Below the pieces are notes generated by a model that saw only the letters and a list, made by a program, of their open reading frames with translations, had not been told where the DNA came from and did no database searches. 38,509 nt of DNA from an uncultured Granulosicoccaceae bacterium (GTDB lineage Bacteria; Pseudomonadota; Gammaproteobacteria; Granulosicoccales; Granulosicoccaceae), in NCBI GenBank assembly GCA_937981955.1, contig CALJNA010000149.1:1-38509 (forward strand), read 5' to 3'. A program made the translations under genes and the position numbers. Of this stretch, positions 33,501 through 38,509 are shown piece after piece; position 1 is the stretch's first letter, and every line of letters starts with the position of its first letter.

Positions 33501-33798
33501 AACCAGCATCGAATTCAAGCAGTACTGATGCGTGACCTTCGCTGGCAGTACTGCGCATCTCTTTTATGCCAGTGATGCTTTGCAGTTCCTTTTCCATGGG
33601 TCGAACCAGCAATCGCTCGGAGTCTTCGGGAGAGATACCATCGTGGTTCATGGAAACGTACATGATCGGAATCGGCACATCGGGTTCCGATTCTTTGGGG
33701 ATGTTGTTATAAGCAACGATGCCAGCCGCAATCAGAAATACCAGCAGCATTAAAACCGTGCGGCTTCTATCGAACGCAGCACCGATTAAAGCGTTCAT
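30562..33798 (-). CDS. RND efflux permease
   Basis: A 1078-residue inner-membrane protein of normal RND length with two periplasmic loops and twelve helices. The proton-relay motif in helix 4 reads GMLVDGAIIVSELADRN: the first Asp is present but the second position is Gly instead of Asp. The helix-10 motif reads GIVVNNNIVLIDTYNR, without the AcrB Lys. It belongs to the broad hydrophobe/amphiphile (HAE-type) group; the substrate is unknown. It starts immediately after the adaptor stop (TAGATG). No outer-membrane factor gene is near. The C-terminus is basic (RKHKRMQKRKAKQ). Confidence 0.88.
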   Translation of the reverse strand: MNALIGAAFDRSRTVLMLLVFLIAAGIVAYNNIPKESEPDVPIPIMYVSMNHDGISPEDSERLLVRPMEKELQSITGIKEMRSTASEGHASVLLEFDAGFDGDTALLDVREKVDAAKSKLPADTDEPTVNEINISLFPVLNISLSGPIPERTLVKIARDLKDSLESLPGVLEADIAGEREEVLEIEVDPNIMETYQVDFNSLFNLISNNNLLVAAGAIDTGAGRMVLKVPGIIEDINDVMNMPVKVTEDAVVVLKDVATIRRTFKDPRSFARLNGQPTLVLEISKRLGANIIETIDSVRETIEAKKEFLPDTLSIGFHQDKSKQTKEMLGDLQNNVISGVVLVMIVIMAALGFRSSLLVGFAIPGSFLAGIMVINAMGFTMNVIVLFSLILVVGMLVDGAIIVSELADRNLSQGMNKAEAYSSASKRMAWPIIASTFTTLAVFAPLLFWPGLIGQFMRYMPITVISCLLASLAMALVFIPVIGKIIGRKPEKDVVTEEDQTNPERAQLRRVLKNPDGSSDTGSIVAEDIIKASSGARAGYLRVLNKLLRFPTFTLVAVLIFTILSYMVYGALGKGVEFFPDIEPETLIAKVHARGDLSIYEQDKILSRVENKLLGNEAFKSVYTRTGADSQDGGDVIGNISLELKDWNKRPKAVELIADMEEMVSDIAGVQIEFLKDEGGPGGGGKPINIQVSATTTDKLYEAVDYIRNQMNAIGGFSGIEDNRPLPGIEWRLNVDRKQAAEYGASIALIGNAIQLITSGIRVAGYRPDDATDELDIRMRYPVAQRNLDQIVDLRVLTSQGMVPISNFVSLEPAPKTGVINRVDGNRVITIQSDVAEGFLPDTQKKALEQRLLDGPVDPDVSVTFKGEAQEQQEAMIFLITAFVSAIFFMMIILVTQFNSLYQATLVLSAILFSTSGVLIGLLVTGQTFGIVMVGIGIIALAGIVVNNNIVLIDTYNRFRAGGSSALDAAMLTGSVRARPVFLTALTTILGLMPMVLSMNINFISREVSIGAPSTQWWTQLASAIAGGLAFTTLLTLFLTPCLLVLGAKVSAKRTIRKHKRMQKRKAKQAAQAIPAAT

Positions 33799-34920
33799 CT
33801 AACTGTTCTCTTCCGCAGTTTCTTCTGCAGTTTCTTCTGCAAGCACTGGCTCAACTTTCTGACCGCTTTTAACAAAGCCCTGTCCAAGCGTTATAACGCG
33901 ACTGTTATCCGGAATACCGGTAACCCAGGCGCCATCGAGAGATGAGCTGACAAGTTCAATTGGAGTGAACACAACTTGTTGGTTTTCATCGATGGTTTTG
34001 ACACCGAGTTCACCGGTGTCACCCAGTGACAATGCAGAAGGTGAAATGAACACGGCTTCGACTTGCTCAACCGGAACAACCAGTGATGCGCTGACTCCGG
34101 CAGAAATTTTTCCACCCACGTTCGCAACTTCTGCTTCTACCGTGAAGCTTCTGCTTGCACTGTTCGCCACCGAGGATATAAACGTTAGCTTGCCCGGCAG
34201 CACTTCACCGGTTATTAGTTTGACGTCTATCGTCTTGCCTAACTCCAGTTTAGCAAGCGTTTGTTGGGCGACCTGTGCTGTAACGATGAAGCTACTGTTA
34301 TCCACCAGCTCGGCAACAACTGCACCGCGATCTATCATTTCCCCAACTTCTACCGGCACATCATTAACAACGCCTGCAAACGGTGCGGTAATTTGCGTGT
34401 TCTCTATATCGCGTTGTATCCGTTTAAGCTGCGCGCTGGCAGACGCCAGTTGCGCCTGTGACTGTTCCAGTTGTACCTGTGATTGCAGTCCTTTCTGGCG
34501 CAGTGAAGCGGCGGCTTTTTGCTGAGAACGGGCTGTTTGCAATTGGGCGCGCGCTTCCTGCAAATCGCTTTCCCGACCATCGAGTGATAGTGCGACGATG
34601 GTGTCACCTTTATTAACAGTTTTGCCTTTATCGGCGTTGATGGTCTCAACGATACTGCTCGTTTCGGCACGGATTTGCAGATGCCGACGCGGCTCAAGTT
34701 GTCCTTGTAAGATGATGTCACGTGATTTGGGTGATAGCGTAACGTCGATGTATTCCACCTTCATTGGCGGAGCTTCGTCATTGGCTGCTGTTTGGCTTAA
34801 TGCGGCGCTGTCGACATTTCCTGCGGCTTCCTCATTACCACTGGAAGGCAGTAGCCCGCTGGCCATCCACAGGCCAAGAGCCAATACCAACACGCCAGCT
34901 GCGAGGTAGGATGTTCTCAT
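33799..34920 (-). CDS. RND periplasmic adaptor (membrane fusion protein)
   Basis: A 373-residue HlyD/AcrA-type adaptor. An N-terminal membrane anchor (AAGVLVLALGLWMASGLLP) is followed by a lipoyl/barrel-sandwich region (RDIILQGQLEPRRHLQIRAE...), a coiled-coil hairpin (SDLQEARAQLQTARSQQKAAASLRQKGLQSQ...), and beta-barrel/membrane-proximal domains (ITAPFAGVVNDVPVEVGEMI). The end is a five-residue acidic repeat (EETAEETAEENS). It links the downstream RND permease to an outer-membrane channel encoded elsewhere. The ribosome site is weak. Confidence 0.88.
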   Translation of the reverse strand: MRTSYLAAGVLVLALGLWMASGLLPSSGNEEAAGNVDSAALSQTAANDEAPPMKVEYIDVTLSPKSRDIILQGQLEPRRHLQIRAETSSIVETINADKGKTVNKGDTIVALSLDGRESDLQEARAQLQTARSQQKAAASLRQKGLQSQVQLEQSQAQLASASAQLKRIQRDIENTQITAPFAGVVNDVPVEVGEMIDRGAVVAELVDNSSFIVTAQVAQQTLAKLELGKTIDVKLITGEVLPGKLTFISSVANSASRSFTVEAEVANVGGKISAGVSASLVVPVEQVEAVFISPSALSLGDTGELGVKTIDENQQVVFTPIELVSSSLDGAWVTGIPDNSRVITLGQGFVKSGQKVEPVLAEETAEETAEENS

Positions 34921-35088
34921 GACTCAATTTGCTCCAACAAATTGTTCTGAAGCAGGCTGCCATGCAAGTAACCGGACATGCTCCTAAGGCATCGCAGATT
35001 TTGGCCTGCAACTTTCCTTACAACTTGGTTTAATGACTCTTTCACTGTTTATGCACCTTGTTGACCGACTCGGATCTGTCCGCGAAAT

Positions 35089-35130
35089 CCAGTATAAAGC
35101 CAGCATGGACCCAGTATATAGCCAGCATGG
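35089..35130. repeat. Two direct 20-bp repeats upstream of an esterase-like gene
   Basis: CCAGTATAAAGCCAGCATGG (35089-35108) and CCAGTATATAGCCAGCATGG (35111-35130) differ at one base and are 22 bases apart, about two helical turns. They lie in the divergent region between the RND adaptor (ends its start at 34920) and the lipoprotein gene at 35184. They may be tandem operators or a recent duplication. Confidence 0.7.
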
Positions 35131-35183
35131 CGCTGTTTTTGTAGGCAATTTAGGTCAAATGCTTCACATGCGTGATGAAATAG

Positions 35184-36056
35184 ATGACGTATAAGAAAAT
35201 CGGGTGTTTCATCGTACTTTTAATGCTGATCACCGGCTGTACTACGCCCACAGCCCGGCTCCAGAATCTTGCTGAAAGCCATAAATTTGAGCGGTCAATC
35301 GTTAATACGAACGGGTTTGACCATCTGGTTTACTCAGCGAATCTGACCAGCACACAAAATTACGCAAAAAGCGTGCTGCATGTGTATCTGGAAGGTGATG
35401 GAACGCCATGGAAATATCGAGTCGTCGCCATGCCGGACCCAACGCCACGAGACCCATTGGTGCTACGGTTGATGGCGCAGGATGCTGCACCGTCCGTTTA
35501 CATCGGCAGACCGTGTTACAACGGTACTTCAAAGGCCGATGGTTGCCATGTAAGCATGTGGACTTCGGGACGTTATTCGAAGCAAGTGGTGCGTGGAATG
35601 ACCGAGGTTATCGAGGGCATCATGGCTGAGAACAACTTCGATGAAGTCAAACTGATTGGCCACAGTGGAGGTGGTGCACTGGCCATGTTGATCGCTGCAA
35701 GATTACATGCGGTCAGTCATGTGGTGACTATTGCCGGTAATCTGGATACGCTGGCCTGGACGACCCATCATGGTTATTCAAGGCTGTATACGTCGTTGAA
35801 TCCCGCGGAACAACCTGACTTGCCTGAGCATATTATTCAGTGGCATCTGGTCGGCGGCCGCGATAATGTGGTGCCACCGTCAATCGTAAAAGGGTTCATT
35901 CGTAATCAGAAGAATGCGTTGGGAACTCAGGTACAAAACTTTTCACACGGTTGTTGCTGGGAATCGATTTGGCGAAATATAACAAAAGGTATTGCGTCTT
36001 CATCATCCGGTTTTCTGCCAGGCACACGCTTCAAATTACCTGAACATGCAAACTGA
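35184..36056 (+). CDS. Alpha/beta-hydrolase lipoprotein
   Basis: A 290-residue protein with a lipobox LITGC (Cys19), so it is a lipoprotein. The hydrolase core is GHSGGGALA (nucleophile Ser about 160), with Asp in GGRDNVVPP and His in FSHGCCW as probable triad partners. HVYLEGDGTPW near 67-77 is the oxyanion-side strand. The substrate is unknown; envelope ester or peptide hydrolysis is a guess. The ribosome site before ATG 35184 is weak. It converges with the glycerophosphodiester phosphodiesterase. Confidence 0.82.
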   Translation: MTYKKIGCFIVLLMLITGCTTPTARLQNLAESHKFERSIVNTNGFDHLVYSANLTSTQNYAKSVLHVYLEGDGTPWKYRVVAMPDPTPRDPLVLRLMAQDAAPSVYIGRPCYNGTSKADGCHVSMWTSGRYSKQVVRGMTEVIEGIMAENNFDEVKLIGHSGGGALAMLIAARLHAVSHVVTIAGNLDTLAWTTHHGYSRLYTSLNPAEQPDLPEHIIQWHLVGGRDNVVPPSIVKGFIRNQKNALGTQVQNFSHGCCWESIWRNITKGIASSSSGFLPGTRFKLPEHAN

Positions 36057-36082
36057 TTAGCGGGAACCGCTTCGCGCTATCA
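36054..36082. terminator. Hairpin between convergent genes
   Basis: TGATTAGCG and CGCTATCA pair with one bulged base around a GGAACCGCTT-type loop, overlapping the hydrolase stop. There is no clear T-run on either strand, so it is a weak bidirectional candidate. Confidence 0.35.
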
Positions 36083-36105
36083 GCAACGACAATCGCTTTG
36101 TAAAA

Positions 36106-36843
36106 CTAGCTCAAGCTATCCAGCAATTCACCGGGGTAGTCGCTGAACACGCCATGAGCACCCATCTCAAGAAGCTTTGCTGCTGTATCGGAATCGTTGA
36201 CAGTAAAGCAATACAAACCCAGGCCGCCATCAATGATGTCCTTAGCCCTCTGTGCATCGAGTAGTGGTGCGGCCATATGTAAATTTCGACACTGCAGCAG
36301 CTGCGTCTGGTGTTGCCAGTCATCGGGAACTGCACAAACAATTAATGCTCTTGCAGCACCAGGCAGGGTATCTCGGGCAACAGCGAGAGCTTCCCGGCTG
36401 AAACTGGATAACACCAGCGGTAAATCAATGGGCCAACTGTCGCGAATAACGTCGCACACTGCCAGCGCGGTTGGCTCTTCTAATCCAGGTGTTGGTTTAA
36501 TTTCCAGGTTCAAGCCCATTTGCAGACTGCTAAGAAGTGCAACTGCTTGGCTTAATCTTGGCAGGGGTTCGCTATCGAATCCGGCTTTGTTTGAAGATGC
36601 AGTTAAAGCGTCAAGTTCCTTGGCGGTATGGGCGCAGAGATAACCGCGTCCGTTAGTACAGCGTTCTAGTGTGTCGTCGTGATGAACAAATGGAATGTTG
36701 TCGCTGCTGATGGATGCGTCCAGTTCTACGCACGTTGCACCGACTTCGGCGGCAAGCGATATTGCTGCCAGTGTGTTTTCAGGTGCTGAACCGGATGCAC
36801 CTCTGTGCGCTATGACCTTTGCAAGTAAAGCTGGCTCTGTCAT
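36106..36843 (-). CDS. ugpQ: Glycerophosphodiester phosphodiesterase
   Basis: A 245-residue cytoplasmic GDPD of the UgpQ type, which hydrolyses glycerophosphodiesters to sn-glycerol-3-phosphate and an alcohol. AHRGASGSAPENTLAAI (13-29) carries the catalytic His and the metal Glu, and VELDASIS with VHHDDTLERCTNG gives the remaining metal ligands and His. No signal peptide is seen. The start overlaps the stop of the small lipoprotein gene upstream by four bases (ATGA). The symbol is given on similarity only. Confidence 0.87.
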   Translation of the reverse strand: MTEPALLAKVIAHRGASGSAPENTLAAISLAAEVGATCVELDASISSDNIPFVHHDDTLERCTNGRGYLCAHTAKELDALTASSNKAGFDSEPLPRLSQAVALLSSLQMGLNLEIKPTPGLEEPTALAVCDVIRDSWPIDLPLVLSSFSREALAVARDTLPGAARALIVCAVPDDWQHQTQLLQCRNLHMAAPLLDAQRAKDIIDGGLGLYCFTVNDSDTAAKLLEMGAHGVFSDYPGELLDSLS

Positions 36844-37136
36844 TGATAATAATCCGAGTCATCCAGTTTGAAGCTGGTTCTAGTCAGTGTATAGCGCTGC
36901 TCTGGCTCTTTGGTGTCGTGCAGGTATTGTTGGCGCATACGTTCGTACTGATCGTACTCATTGGAGAAACCGCGTTCGCAAAAGGCGTTGGGTTCATTGA
37001 TGCGGCAATCATGTTGTCGAAGTGCCTTGTAGGTTATTCTTTTGACATCGACCTGTGCCACATCGACCTGAGCGCAACTTTGCAATGAAGATGCAATCAG
37101 TAAGGCCATAAATACAAAAAATAGCTTTAAAAGCAT
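36840..37136 (-). CDS. Small putative lipoprotein
   Basis: A 98-residue protein with a hydrophobic leader and a lipobox-like SSLQSC (Cys21), so it is probably lipid-anchored. The mature part is charged, with two further Cys (about 44 and 53), and ends in an acidic tail (SFKLDDSDYYQ). No family is recognised. It is translationally coupled to the downstream phosphodiesterase. GGA six bases before ATG 37136 supports the start. Confidence 0.65.
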   Translation of the reverse strand: MLLKLFFVFMALLIASSLQSCAQVDVAQVDVKRITYKALRQHDCRINEPNAFCERGFSNEYDQYERMRQQYLHDTKEPEQRYTLTRTSFKLDDSDYYQ

Positions 37137-37403
37137 GTCTATCCAGGGCTCGTTGTTAAGTTGTTCAAGACGAAAAAACCGCCGTCGGGCCGAAAAGTAT
37201 AGGGGGCATTTTTAGCTTTGCAGAACCGATTTGGAGCTTATTTTAGGGTGCTCGAGTCTGAGCTCGTTTATCGCGCAATGTCGGTATTTTGCTTGGCGCT
37301 GTTGTCGCATAATGGGCGTCATGGAAATGAAATGATGTCAAGCTATTGTCCAATAACGTGTGCTTGGTACACTGCGCCTTCGCCATTCGTTTTTTGACAC
37401 ACT

Positions 37404-38246
37404 ATGTTACTGCCGAAATTTCCCCGAATCGAAATCGACCCCGCGACAGTGGAGCGGCTGATGTCTGTGGCCCATAAAGCCGCAGATGCCGCATCGGTGC
37501 CATCCATGGCAAATTTTCGACAGGTGCTTGATGTACACAACAAAGAACAACCCGGTCGATTCGATCCGGTCACCATCGCTGATCGGGAAGCGGAGCAGGC
37601 CATAAGACAAGTGGTACTGGATGCTTTCCCTGAGCACGGTTTTTTCGGAGAAGAAAGCGAGAGGCGCATCAAAACCGATCAGCCAATGTGGATTGTTGAT
37701 CCTATTGACGGCACACGTGCTTATATAACCGGTTCACCACTGTGGGGAACTCTTATTGCTCTATACGATGGGAGCGATGCAGTGCTTGGCATACTCGAGC
37801 AGCCGGTATTGCAAGAGCGATATGTAGGCCAGTCATTTTCCAATGTGTCCAGCTGTGATCTGATCAAACCGTCTGGCAGCAAACGGCTGCATACTCGACA
37901 AGGCGTTTCATGTTCGAATGCGATCATGCAGACCACGGCACCGGAATTCTTTGAAGAACGCTCGGCAGCTCAGGTTTTTGAACGAGTCAAATCATCGGTA
38001 GAAATGGTTCGTTTTGGCGGCGATTGCTACTGCTATGCCTTATTGGCGATGGGGTTTGTTGATGTCGTTATCGAAGCAACCCTGCAGCCCTATGACATAG
38101 CTGCTCTGATACCTATCATAAAAGGTGCGGGCGGAGTGATCACGCAATGGGATGGAAGTTCTGCAGTTAATGGCGGTTCGGTCATTGCCTGCGGCAGTCA
38201 GCAATTGCATGAAGAGGTGTTAACACTGATACAGTCATCTGGCTAA
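37404..38246 (+). CDS. hisN: Inositol monophosphatase-family phosphatase (HisN-like)
   Basis: A 280-residue Mg-dependent phosphatase. The metal-site motifs are FDPVTIADREAE, GEESE, WIVDPIDGTRAYITGSPLWGT and ATLQPYDIAALIPI. The DPIDGTRAF-type sequence and overall length are like the HisN class of histidinol-phosphatases, but inositol phosphatase cannot be excluded. ATG 37404 gives the family N-terminal helix but has no ribosome site; an internal ATG at about 37461, with GGAG six bases upstream, would lose the first helix. No his genes are nearby. Confidence 0.83.
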   Translation: MLLPKFPRIEIDPATVERLMSVAHKAADAASVPSMANFRQVLDVHNKEQPGRFDPVTIADREAEQAIRQVVLDAFPEHGFFGEESERRIKTDQPMWIVDPIDGTRAYITGSPLWGTLIALYDGSDAVLGILEQPVLQERYVGQSFSNVSSCDLIKPSGSKRLHTRQGVSCSNAIMQTTAPEFFEERSAAQVFERVKSSVEMVRFGGDCYCYALLAMGFVDVVIEATLQPYDIAALIPIIKGAGGVITQWDGSSAVNGGSVIACGSQQLHEEVLTLIQSSG

Positions 38247-38350
38247 GCACACGGCACGAATACAAACATGGCAAGGGCCGGCGTATGGCCGCTTTCCCCG
38301 TATAAAGTTGATAAGCTTGCAAGCCCACAAATCTCGAGCAGTTAAAACTG

Positions 38351-38366
38351 CCCCAGAATGCTGGGG
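38351..38366. repeat. Inverted repeat before a transposase-like gene
   Basis: CCCCAGAATGCTGGGG is a perfect 6-bp stem with a four-base loop, followed by ACAGACTTTTCTG. It lies between the phosphatase and the transposase-like gene and may be part of an insertion-sequence end or a REP-like element. Confidence 0.5.
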
Positions 38367-38416
38367 ACAGACTTTTCTGATACTGTTTAGTTTCCCAGAC
38401 AATTAAGGAGGTTCGC

Positions 38417-38509
38417 ATGGACGCGACCACCCAATGCCCGAGCTGCGCGGCAAGCCGACAATCCATTGTGCGTGACGGACACTTTTTTCGCGCCGATGAT
38501 GCCAAAGCG
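38417..38509 (+). CDS. N-terminus of a zinc-ribbon transposase-like protein (cut by window end)
   Basis: AAGGAGG five bases before ATG 38417 gives a strong ribosome site. The 31 visible residues include CPSC and IVRDGHFFRADDAK, resembling the zinc-ribbon start of some insertion-sequence transposases (CPxC ... NGxFxRxxDxK ... then a second Cys pair). The second Cys pair and the catalytic domain lie beyond the window, so the family cannot be settled. Confidence 0.55.
   Translation, partial: MDATTQCPSCAASRQSIVRDGHFFRADDAKA

Noticed and set aside
1..38509. CRISPR array, phage or integrative element
   Set aside because: No regularly spaced direct repeats of CRISPR type, integrase or phage genes were seen; the tRNA-Glu has no adjacent integrase.

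Overview
The window reads as chromosomal DNA of a free-living, probably marine, motile gammaproteobacterium. The flagellar regulators are of the gammaproteobacterial FleQ/FleN/FliA type, lipoproteins and signal peptides are Gram-negative, and there is a TRAP transporter and an RND efflux pair. Codon usage is mixed and no phage or plasmid backbone is visible. Similarity to Granulosicoccus-like lineages is only an impression; I could not test it.

Left part (1-8110). A fragment of an unknown gene, a zinc-ribbon membrane protein, a small unknown ORF with a 12-bp dyad in front of it, and a 12-unit 15-bp tandem repeat precede a flagellar regulatory island: flgM (minus strand), the sigma-54 activator fleQ, then fleN-fliA-GYF protein. 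Next come a degenerate GGDEF protein and tRNA-Glu(TTC). Good -24/-12 sigma-54 promoter candidates lie in front of fleN and in front of the GGDEF gene, so FleQ may control its neighbours.

Middle part (8168-23904). It holds a DUF3857/transglutaminase protein, a LysR regulator, a divergent pair of secreted proteins (propeller-like and Ig-like), and a YcaD-like MFS transporter. Then comes the most interesting locus: a translationally coupled minus-strand operon glmS-glmE-glmL (coenzyme B12-dependent glutamate mutase and its reactivase), an AMP-forming ligase with an altered catalytic motif, and an M24 Xaa-Pro peptidase. A divergent RraA-like aldolase lies next to it. A diheme cytochrome c peroxidase gene and a Sel1-repeat gene follow head-to-head with overlapping 5' ends.

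Right part (24004-38509). A minus-strand catabolic operon carries a luciferase-like flavin monooxygenase, an aldo/keto reductase, a flavin reductase and a three-gene TRAP uptake system. It ends at a strong terminator and is faced by a divergent GntR/HutC regulator, which suggests uptake and oxidative degradation of an organic anion, perhaps a sulfonate or sulfone. After it come an RND permease/adaptor pair, an alpha/beta-hydrolase lipoprotein, a glycerophosphodiester phosphodiesterase with a small lipoprotein, a HisN-type phosphatase, and the cut-off start of a zinc-ribbon transposase-like gene.
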